This document shows, piece by piece, positions 49,997 to 59,594 of a DNA stretch of 64,000 nucleotides (positions are counted from its first letter, which is position 1; each line of letters begins with the position of its first letter). Position numbers and translations under genes: made by a program. The DNA lies in assembly GCA_026874595.1 (NCBI GenBank), contig CM049317.1, forward strand, positions 42,988,401-43,052,400, read 5' to 3'. The DNA comes from Sipunculus nudus (lineage: Eukaryota; Annelida; Sipuncula; Golfingiida; Sipunculidae). The notes under the pieces are model-generated. The model worked only from the letters and a program-made list of their open reading frames with translations. It searched no databases and had not been told where the DNA came from.

Positions 49997-52567
49997 CTAG
50001 ACATTTCTTTGCACCGCAGGCGCCAGAGTATCCCCAGACATAGTAGGCCCCCCCTCCTTTAAGAATAGACCCCCATTTTTAGCAGCATATACTGACACTT
50101 GGCATATTTATTGTTTCTTCCATCTAACAATCCACAATCTTGTTGAAGATGTTGGTCCTGTGACCTTGATCTTTTTAAAGATGTTTCCTGTGACCTTGAC
50201 CTTTGACCTCATGACCCCAAAATCAATTTGGGTCTTGCTTTTCCAATGGGACATATGCAAGTCAAGTTTGAAATCTATACATCAATCAAAGCAGGAATTA
50301 TCATCCAGAAACTAATTTTTGGACAGACGGCTCCTGTGACCTTTACCTTTGACCTTGTGACCTCAAAATTGATAGGGGTCTTCCACTCTTGGCAGGAGAA
50401 CTATATGTGCAAGATGAAAGATCTGAGATGAAATGGGTTGGCTGAAAATGCATCCACATCTTTTTAAAGATGTGTCCTGTGACCTTGACCTTTGACCTCA
50501 TGACCCCAAAATCAATTTGGGTCTTGCTTTTCCAATGGGACATATACAAGTCAAGTTTGAAATCTATACATCAATAAAAGCAGGAATTATCATCCAGAAC
50601 TAATTTTTGGACAGATGGCTCCTGTGACCTTCACCTTTGACCTTGTGACCTCAAAATTGATAGGGGTCTTCCACTCTTGGCAGGAGAACTATATGTGCAA
50701 GATGAAAGATCTGAGATGAATTGTTTGGCTGAAAATGCATCCACAATCTTTTTAAAGAGGTTTCCCGTGACCTTGACCTTTGACCTCATGACCCCAAAAT
50801 CAATTCAGGTTTTGCTTTTCCAATGGGTCAAATACAAGTCAAGTTTGAAATCTATACATCAATAAAAGAAGGAATTATCATCCAGAAACTAATTTTTGGA
50901 CAGATGGCTCCTGTGACCTTCACCTTTGACCTTGTGACCTCAAAATTGATAGGCTTCTTTCTCTCTTGGCAGGTGAACTATATGTGCAAGATGAAAGATC
51001 TGAGATGAAATGGGTTGGCTGAAAATGCATCCACATCTTTTTAAAGATGTGTCCTGTGACCTTGACCTTTGACCCCATGACCCCAAAATCAATTTGGGTC
51101 TTGCTTTTCCAATGGGACATAAACAAATCAAGTTTGAAATCCATACATCAATAAAAGCAGGAATTATCATCCAGAAACTAATTTTTGGACAGATGGCTCC
51201 TGTGACCTTCACCTTTGACCTTGTGACCTCAAAATTGATAGGGGTCTTCCACTCTTGGCAGGTAAACTATATGTGCAAGATGAAAGATCTGAGATGAATT
51301 GTTTGGCTGAAAATGCATCCACAATCTTTTTAAAGAGGTTTCCTGTGACCTTGACCTTTGACCTCATGACCCTAAAATCAATTAAGGTCTTGCTTTTCCA
51401 ATGGGTCAAATACAAGTCAAGTTTGAAATCCATACATCAATAAAAGAAGGAATTTTCATCCAGAAACTAATTTTTGGACAGATGGCTCCTGTGACCTTCA
51501 CCTTTGACCTTGTGACCTCAAAACTGATAGGGTTCTTCCTCTCTTGGCAGGTGAACTATATGTGCAAGATGAAAGATCTGAGATGAAATGTTTGGCTGAA
51601 AATGCATCCACAATCTTTTTAAAGATGTGTCCTGTGACCTTGACCTTTGACCTCATGACCCCAAAATCAATTTTGAAATCCATACATCAATAAAAGCAGG
51701 AATTATCATCCAGAAACTAATTTTTGGACAGACAGCTCCTGTGGCCTTGACCTTTGATCTTGTGACCCCAAAATTTATATGGATCATCCACTATTAGCAA
51801 GTGAGCTATATATTCAAGATGGAAGACCTAGGATGAAAGTTTGGCTTAAAATGCATCCACAGTATCTTTTAAAATGCCAGTCCATTGACCTTGACCTTTG
51901 ACCTCATGACCCTAGAACCTATAGGGTTCTTACTTGAGTGGTGGGCCATACATAAGTCATGTTTGAAATCCATATGGCTATCAACACTGGAGATATCATA
52001 AGAGGTGTGTGATTTTCACCATATATGGCAATATTCAAGGTCAAGGCCACTATCATAGAAAAGGTCATGACCCCAATTTAAATAAACATCATCCCATAAC
52101 CCAAACCTATGTATATGCATAATATAAAAGAAATCTGTCAATTAGGTTTTGACAAATAATGCTCACAGTAATGTAAGGTGGCAATTTTGGGGGTATTAAA
52201 CGGCACGAAAACAAGTAAAGAATAATAGGTGGCGCCACCAGTTTCTGGAACATGACAACCCTATCCATGATCTTCCATCAACTTGATTTTGGGATAAATC
52301 CATGCAAGATTTCTTGAGATATTAAAGAATTAGTGTGATTTTCCCCAAAATTGGAACTATTCAAGGTCAAGGACACTCTCCTAGTAAAGGTCATGACCTC
52401 ATTTTAAATAGGCGTCGTCCTCTTACCCATATCTATACATATACCAAGTTTGGTAAAGTTCCGTGAAATATTTTTTGGGTTATCATGCCAACAAGATTTA
52501 TATGCGGCGGCGGCGGCGGGGGGACCGGTATGAAAACATAGTATCCCCCGACTTTGTCTGGGGATAC
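49997..52567 (-). mobile_element. Family C element, complete, nested in B4 (C4)
   Basis: CTAGACATTTC, then a GGCACCTGCGGTGCC-type hairpin (here GCACCGCAGGCGCC) and GTATCCCCAGAC at the left. (CGG)n and GTATCCCCAGAC in - strand sense are at the right. It carries the 288-bp satellite of C1, reading in the opposite direction. Confidence 0.85.
50190..51760 (-). repeat. 288-bp satellite with AGGTCA half-sites in C4
   Basis: Same unit as in C1/C2 on the other strand. TGACCTTGACCTTTGACCTC clusters recur about every 144 bp. Confidence 0.85.
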
Positions 52568-53712
52568 AATAATTCTTGTAAAGTTTAAACCAATCAGCTA
52601 AACAGTTTCATCATAAATCAGTGTATGAGCTAGAAGAGTTTAAAATTACATTTTCGCTTGTAAAAAACACATCAATGTAGGTGGCGCCACCAATACCTCA
52701 AAATCAGATATGACATATGTGACAAACATTGGTATTAAATTTGGTCATTAAAGCTCTTGCCGTTTCTGAGATTTTAATTTTAGTGTGCTTTTTTGGACAG
52801 ATGACTAAGTTCAACCTCCTGTAACTCGGCCAAAAATCTTCGAACTGGAACCATTTGAACAAACTTGAGAGAGATTTGTCCAGAGATCATTTCTGTGAAA
52901 TATTGGACAATTTGGCTGGACAGTTTCAGAGAAGAAGATTTTTAAAGGTTTTTAAGCGTTTTCTCTATAAAATCTAAATTAATGCAGATACCCAATAATA
53001 AGCTCCAGGCCACCAAGATTTACATGTGACAAATTCTTACATGTAATTTGGAGCTGCTAGCTCCGACAGTTTCTGACTTACAGCCATGGACGTCGGAAAG
53101 CGAGCCCTGGACGGCGGACGGCAGACGGACGACGCTGCGCCATCGCATAAGCTCACAGGTTCGCTAAAAAAATTATTCTGGAGGGGTTCATCAGAGCCCC
53201 ATAGCTTGGATGATATTGGTAACAGAGACCTCATGTCAGGTTTCGAGTGAGATTTTTCAGGGATCTGCCTGGATGTGTAGTTAGTAGATTCTAGGTCCAG
53301 TGGTTACATTTTTGTGCCTGGTTAACAGACAACTGCTGCTTTGAAGGTCTCAGAAATAGAGGAAAAAATTAGTAAAAATTGGGTGGCGCTACCAGTCTAT
53401 AAGAAAAGATGAAACATTCCATAACAATATGCATGCAAAGAATCATGATGATCAATGCATTAGTTCTTCAGATATTGGAGCTTTTGCATCAAATTTTTAA
53501 TTATTCTGGGGGGTACGTAAGATACGGGTAACAGAGACTCAATTTCTGGTTTCCAAGGAGATTTTTCATGGATCTCCTTGGATGTCAAGTATGATGATTA
53601 TAGGTCCATTGGTAACGATTTGTGCCCTGTTCACAGACAGACATATGGACAGCTAGACAGATGGACAAAGAGTGATCGCTTTATTCAGATGACTTTCAGT
53701 CAGGTGAGCTTA

Positions 53713-54148
53713 AGAGTCTCTAGGTTCAGCAATTATCTTGTTACGTGAGTAAATATATTTTCTGATTTTTGACAAAGTGCATTATGTTTGAGCCTATAAC
53801 TTCAATTATTTATGCAATATTGACAATTTTTGGTATGTACATTGGAAATATATGTAGGAAAGGTTATATAAACATGAATACAATAAGACCAGTGGTTTTC
53901 ATATAGGGCAGATTTGAAAAGTAACAACAGGTTTTTACTGGAAAACAGAGGTTTTCTCTTAATTTCTAAAAGGAATAAAGTAGCAGCGACCCACTTTTTG
54001 GTTTGGTAGGAGATTTGGTAGGATTTCTAACTGGATGTAGAATTTTGGATTTGGTCTGATGGTTTCAAAATGTGCTCTATAATGGGCCGGCCGGACACTG
54101 GACAAAGGACCATGACTATAGCTCAGATGACTTATAGTCAGCTGAGCT
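53713..54148 (-). mobile_element. Family A 5' fragment (- strand)
   Basis: Ends at 54148 with the folding 5' terminus (AGCTCAGCTGACT on the - strand) preceded by GCCGGCCGGACA-type repeats. The 3' half is missing. Confidence 0.65.
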
Positions 54149-54172
54149 AAACAGGTCAGTCAATTGAAACAA

Positions 54173-54210
54173 GGAACAAGTGACCCATAATGCTCAGCTG
54201 AGCAACTAGT
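54173..54210 (-). mobile_element. Isolated family A 3' terminus
   Basis: GGAACAAGTGACCCATAATG and CTCAGCTGAGC only; a remnant about 430 bp from the DLGAP GKAP exon. Confidence 0.45.
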
Positions 54211-54643
54211 ATGTCCTGTTACATTTTGAGTTAAAATTCACATCAATAAGTAACATTTTGACAGTTAATTCCAGCCTTCTATTTAAATTTTACTTACAAA
54301 GATGAGAGCCAAAATACTGGAATCCTATCTAACTGACTTTTGACTCTGGTGAGGGAGTTGGTTCATAATCAATTGTAATATTTTTGAATGATGAAAAAGA
54401 CATTTTTAGCCAGAGGAACCCATCGTTAAACAATAATGTCAAATGTATGAGTAAAATTAGTATTTCAAATGGACTTGGACTCGCACTCAAAGATGGTGGA
54501 CTTGAATTTTAAGGATTCAGACTTTACTAGCTGGACAGGGTAAACCCCACTATAACACTCATATCTAGACACCTATATAGTTTATAAAGAGTAACATTCT
54601 GGGGGTAATCTTGTGTTGGTGGAGATAGAGTGAGAAAACAAAC
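54211..54643. other. Unique intronic sequence next to the DLGAP exon
   Basis: No repeat terminus or second exon recognised. Confidence 0.4.
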
Positions 54644-54796
54644 CTTCTTTCTCTGCGGGCTCTGCCATCCATTCTTTCTGTAGGCATCAATCTCATCAAA
54701 CATGGTGGTCACGTCCTGTACCTGAATACAGACCATATCCCAGAATCCTGCCAAGTCCTCACATGTCGTTTGGAACGGGTCATCACTTGACTGTGT
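54644..54796 (-). CDS. dlgap: DLGAP/SAPAP (GKAP) gene, penultimate coding exon of the GKAP domain
   Basis: Read on the - strand, the acceptor TTTTACAG (+ strand CT at 54797-54798) opens 51 codons ending AAG|GTTTGT, a whole number of codons, so both edges are phase 0. Residues 12-21 read CEDLAGFWDM, followed by IQVQDVTTMFDEIDAYRKNGW. Vertebrate DLGAPs have DLAGFWDML.L.IEDVS.KFDEL...K.N.W in the C-terminal GKAP homology domain, so the match is specific and in register. Splicing to 42658 gives a continuous frame into the Lys/Pro-rich stretch that precedes the terminal helix. Earlier exons (the N-terminal MAGUK-binding repeats and the start of the GKAP domain) are not visible and probably lie beyond 64000. 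Confidence 0.92.
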
Positions 54797-55320
54797 CTGT
54801 AAAATAACAAGCTAATGTAAGAAACAAGGCAACAATGAACAAGGGTGGAAGTGCAAACCTTGGTAATAAATGCACAAATGAAACAAAGTGATCAACGGGT
54901 CATTATTCAACTGACAAGCATGACATGACAGTGTGGTCAAACCTGATAGTAACAATGTTAGCCAATTCTTTGTTCACACCTCTCAAGATGGCAGGCATAC
55001 ATGTTTGATTAAAGCACTTCACTTGACGGTCCAAGTCCAAATGGTTGTCACTGATCACTGATGTTTGTCAGTCTAAAATTAAACACACCTTTGAGTAAAT
55101 ACCAATCTACTAGCTGGTACAATCTATAAAGAAATCCGAGATAAACAAGCAAATCAGATTCAATGTAATCCATATAATTCTGCAGGTTCTTGATGTGTTA
55201 TCATCCTCACTGCTGGTCCTTTGCCACAGGGCACTGCTCTTCATTCAGCTGAAATTCCATATATGCTTACAAGGTACGTATATATTAAATGTGTACCGGT
55301 ATATGCAGACACATTACCAA
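54797..55320. other. Unique intronic sequence upstream of the DLGAP exon
   Basis: AT-rich. It contains two exon-like splice-site pairs near 55211-55273 that fail the phase test, and no repeat terminus. Confidence 0.4.
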
Positions 55321-55800
55321 CTAGATATTTCTTGGCACCGCTGGTGCCATAGTATCACCAGACAATTAATCCTTTAAGAATAGGCCCCCCATCTTCAGCA
55401 GCATATACTGACATTTGTCAGTGACAATTGTTTCTTCCATCTATCAACTTGAGAAACAATATTTTTTACCAAATATTGGAGCCAATGAAGAGAACCACTC
55501 TTATGAAAAGGGGATGAATTTTTACTATAAAATGGTAAGGAAGGTGGCGCCACCTGTCTGGTTGACGAGAAAACTCTCCAAGATGGATGTACATGCCAAA
55601 TTGGAGACCAACACATTAAAGGCTTCTGACAGACATGAGCAATTTTCATCTAAAACAAATATACAACACAAAATATTTTGGCACCAGTTCACATGTGACC
55701 CGATAATGGTGTAAAGTTTCAGAAAAATCTGTCCAGTGGTCTCAGAGTTCTATTCCAGAAACGAACACCGCGGCAGCAGCGGCGGTACCCAGTCAAACAT
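55321..55800 (-). mobile_element. Short family C element (C6)
   Basis: CTAGATATTTCTTGGCACCG, a hairpin with one changed base in the loop region and GTATCaCCAGAC give a clear 3' end. One GGTGGCGCCACC at about 55552 and a GGCAGCAGCGGCGG stretch follow. The 5' end near 55800 is decayed. Confidence 0.65.
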
Positions 55801-55829
55801 GTTGTATCCACAAAACGGCTACAGTTATC

Positions 55830-56094
55830 AAGAAATTCGAGGTTTTGTACTAAATTTTTAATTATTCTGGGGGGTACTTTAGAGGCCCATAGCTCAAAGG
55901 ACATAGGTCACAGTGACCTAATTCCAGGTTTCCAAGGAGATTTTTATGAACCTACCTGGATATTCAGTAACAAGTAGTAGGTTTAACGGTTACAATTTGT
56001 GCCCTGCTAACAGTAACAGACAGCCAGCCTGACATTGGACAAACACCATTCCTATACCTCAGTTGACTTTCAGTCAGCTGAGCTAAAAATTAAC
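55830..56094 (-). mobile_element. Family A-variant 5' fragment
   Basis: One tandem-type unit, then GGACAAACACC and a folding 5' end ending AGCTGAGCT at 56094. Confidence 0.6.
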
Positions 56095-56193
56095 AAAATT
56101 CAGATTAAATTTTGGGTTAACAAAGTTAAATCCCTGAAACAAGGGACCAATGGGTCACTGTGCTCAGCTGACGTTAACCTTGAAGGTAAAAAT

Positions 56194-56439
56194 CTAAAAT
56201 AATATCCAATGGAGATAAAGTGTAAGAGGAAGAGGTAATAAAGGCCATGGTTGGTTTATATGATTGGTTTGTATTGATGAGCAAGAAATTGTTGCAAAAA
56301 ATATTTTGTGACCTGACAATGTGTTTCCTAATGCTGAAACTAAAGCATGTGAGCAGTTTGTGAACAAATGATCTGTACTATTACCATGATCATTAGTTGG
56401 TTTTTCGATTAACTGTTGACATTTCAGTAGTTTACACAT
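56194..56439 (-). other. Third copy of the family A small open frame (hypothetical)
   Basis: An 81-codon - strand frame starting MCKLLKCQQLIEK, closest to the copy at 2357. Function unknown. Confidence 0.25.
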
Positions 56440-57108
56440 TTGTTCAATTGCATCTTTTTTTTTGTATAATATATATTATTAAATATATATGTATTTTTTT
56501 TATGAAATGTATACAGTTGAAATATAGCTTATTAACAACATAAAACAGGGCAAACAAAGCCTGATCTCAAATTCTGCTGAGGCAGGAAAATAATGAACAA
56601 ATGTTTGTATTAAATCCTGATTTTTTTATCACATATATTATTTTCTAGTTTAAGTTTATATTTCTATACATTTCCAATTTAACATATATATCTGAATAGA
56701 AAAGTTGATTCATAATTCTCAATTGCATCATCATAAATCTCAATCTTGTCAGATAACACCACATCATGCATACAAATGTTTATTTATTTTTTACCACAAA
56801 AATATATCTTTTAAATCTGCAAAACAATAAATATCTAAAAATAATACTTGATTTAGATTTCACAATTTTTAACTGTGTCTTTATTTATCCATAATGTGCT
56901 TCATATTTTATATTAATTTAAGCATACTGATGGGTTCATTTATATTTGTTAAAATCATTTAAAAGAAAATTCATTTCTTTAAAAATGCTACATTACACAA
57001 CATTGCATCTTCTGGATTACACCTTGAATTATTTTTTCAAGGAAAGTTTTTGAATATCGGAGTGGAAACAGCATTACAATTAAGGAGATACAGTGAAAAC
57101 AATAACAA

Positions 57109-59385
57109 CTAGATATTTCTTGGCACCGCAGGTGCCATAGTATTGCCAGACAATTAATCCCCCCCCCCCTTTAAGAATAGGCCCCCCATCTTCAGCAACA
57201 ATTAATATCAGACCACACTCATAAAAAAGGTCATTCTCATAGAAAAGGTCATGATCCAAATTTCAATATACATCATCCCCTAACCTATGTCTATGTATAT
57301 GCAAGAAATCTGTCCATTAATTTTTTACTTATAATGCTCACAATACTGTTAAGTAAGTGGCAATGATGGGGTATTAAATGGCACGAAAACAAGTAAAAGA
57401 ATAACAGGTGGCACCACCTGTTTCCCGTTCATGACAACACTATCCAAGATCTTCGTTCAAGTTGATTTTTGGACCAATCAATGCATCCCTTATTGAGAAA
57501 TTAATGATTTTGTGTGATTTTCACCATATATGGCAATATTCATGGTCAAGGCCACTCATTGGAAAGGTCATGACCCCTATTCAAATAAACATTATCCTAT
57601 AACCCATATCCATGTATATGCATAATATGAAAGAAATTTGTCCATTAGTTTTTGACTTATAATGCTCACAGTACTGATAAATGGCAATGATGGGGTATTA
57701 AACGGCACAAAACAAGTAAAAGAATAACAGGTGGCGCCACCTGTTTCCAGTGCATGACAATACTTTCCAAGATCTTCGAAGATGTTGATTTTTGGACCAA
57801 TGCATGCATCCCTTATTGAGATATTAATGATTTTGTGTAATTTTCACCATATATGGCAATATTCAAGGTCAAGGCCACTCTAATAGGAAAGGTCATGACC
57901 CCAATTTATATATACATCATCCCATAACCTATGTCTATGTATATGCATAATATGAAAGAAATCTGTCCATTAGTTTTTGACTTATAATGCTCACAGGTTA
58001 TAAATGTACTGTTAAGTGGCAATGATGGGGTATTAAACGGCACGAAAACAAGTAAAAGAATAAAGGTGGCGCCACCTGTTTCCGGTACATGACATTACTA
58101 CCCAAGATCTTCGGTCAAGTTGATTTTTGGACCAATGCATGCATCCCTTATTGAGAAATTAATGATTTTGTGTGATTTTCACCATATATGGCAATATTCA
58201 AGGTCAAGGCCACTCATTGGAAAGGTCATGACCCCTATTCAAATAAACATTATCCTATAACCCATATCCATGTATATGCATAATATGAAAGAAATTTGTC
58301 CATTAGTTTTTGACTTATAATGCTCACAGTACTGATAAATGGCAATGATGGGGTATTAAAAGGCACAAAACAAGTAAAAGAATAACAGGTGGCGCCACCT
58401 GTTTCCGGTACATGACAATACTTTCCAAGATCTTCAAACATGTTGATTTTTGGACCAATGCATGCATCCCTTATTGAGATATTAATGATTTTGTGTTATT
58501 TTCACCATATATGGCAATATTCAAGGTCAAGGCCACTCTAATAGGAAAGGTCATGACCCCAATTTATATATACATCATCCCATAACCCATGTCTATGTAT
58601 ATGCATAATATGAAAGAAATCTGTCCATTAGTTTTTGACTTATAATGCTCACAGGTTATAAATGTACTGTTAAGTGGCAATGATGGGGTATTAAACGGCA
58701 CGAAAACAAGTAAAAGAATCAAGGTGGCGCCACCTGTTTCCGGTACATGACATTACTATCCAAGATCTTCGGTCAAGTTGATTTTTGGACCAATGCATGC
58801 ATCCCTTAGTGAGAAATTAATGATTTTGTGTGATTTTCACCATAGATGGCAATATTCAAGGTCAAGGCCACTCTCATAGGAAAGGTCATGACCCCAATTT
58901 AAATAAACATCATCCCATAACCCATATCTATGTATTTGCATAATATGAAAGAAATCTGTCCATTAGTTTTTGACTTATAATGCTCACAGTACTGTCAAGT
59001 AGCTATTTTGGGGATATTAAACGGCATGAAAACAAGTAAAGAATAATAGGTGGCGCCACCAGTTTCTGGAACATGACAACCCTATCCATGATCTTCGATC
59101 AACTTGATTTTGGGATCAATCCATGCAAGTTTTCTTGAGATATTTAAGAATTTGTGTGATTTTCCCCAAAATTGAACCTATTCAAGGTCAAGGTCACTCT
59201 CCTAGTTGAGGTCATGACCTCATTTTAAATAGGCGTCGTCCTCTCACCCATATCTATACATATACCAAGTTTGGTAAAGATCCGTGAAATATTTTTTGAG
59301 TTATTGTGTCCAAAAGAAATCTCTGCGGCGGCGGCGGCGCGACCGTGCCTAAACCAAAGTCTCTCCAGACTATGTCTGGCGATAC
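57109..59385 (-). mobile_element. Family C element, complete, nested in A11 (C5)
   Basis: CTAGATATTTC, a GGCACCGCAGGTGCC hairpin and a C-rich tract at the left; (CGG)n and a GTATCGCCAGAC end at the right. Its inside is the C3-type array (57.4-58.75 kb). A1 at 1694-1710 gives the empty site. Confidence 0.88.
57400..58750 (-). repeat. C3-type tandem array in C5
   Basis: GGTGGCGCCACCTGTTTCC-type phrases recur every 320-340 bp. The order of alternate units mirrors C3 on the opposite strand. Confidence 0.8.
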
Positions 59386-59594
59386 AATTACTGCATAACA
59401 CTTGGTGGGTTGGGTTTGCCGGGGGGGGGGGGGGGGGGGGTGATTGGGGTGGTGATAGGAGAATAACTGTACACCTGTCACAGCAGGGGATCTCCCCCAG
59501 TGACTGTAACAAATCAGAAACCCTGGTATAGCTGACTTCCAGTGACCTGGAGTGGGACCCTGCATCTGTAATCAAAGCAAGTGACTACAGAAAA

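Larger units (their letters stand above)
47305..53165 (-). mobile_element. Family B element, complete, with nested C4 (B4)
   Basis: The 3' AACAAGGCCTACAGGCCTT hairpin and GCGAACCTGTG are at 47305-47340. The 5' CATAAGCTCACAGGTTCGCT follows a GACGGACGAC-type repeat at 53100-53165. The interior has the B tandem array (47.6-49.5 kb). Confidence 0.85.
44599..53712 (-). mobile_element. Family A variant (A8) interrupted by A7 and B4
   Basis: The 3' end AACAAGTGACCCAGGGGTCA is at 44599 and the 5' end, about GCTCACCTGACTG on the - strand, is at 53712. It carries tandem units of about 190 bp (GAAGATTCTAG). One unit junction is split by A7, ten host bases (47295-47304), then B4. Confidence 0.65.
42659..54643 (-). 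other. Last intron of the DLGAP gene (about 12.0 kb)
   Basis: Phase-0 intron between the two DLGAP exons, with GT at 54642-54643 and AG at 42659-42660 (as - strand reads). It is filled from about 43.2 to 54.2 kb by nested A, B and C elements, all reading on the - strand. Confidence 0.75.
56138..59594 (-). mobile_element. Family A element (A11) interrupted by C5, 5' truncated
   Basis: The 3' end AACAAGGGACCAATGGGTCA is at 56138. The body matches A1 and carries the third copy of the small open frame (56194-56439). C5 splits it at 57109. It resumes with a G20 tract (59421-59440) and stops at 59594, where A12 begins. Confidence 0.75.

Noticed and set aside
55211-55273. Exon-like splice pairs: a 44-nt + strand exon (55230-55273, strong AAG|GTACGT donor) and a 38-nt - strand exon (55211-55248) reading LNEEQCPVAKDQ, upstream of the DLGAP GKAP exon.
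   Set aside because: The - strand version leaves a two-base overhang that does not fit the phase-0 acceptor at 54796, and its other frames have stops. The + strand version has no partner gene. A pseudo-exon is more likely, though transcripts should be checked.
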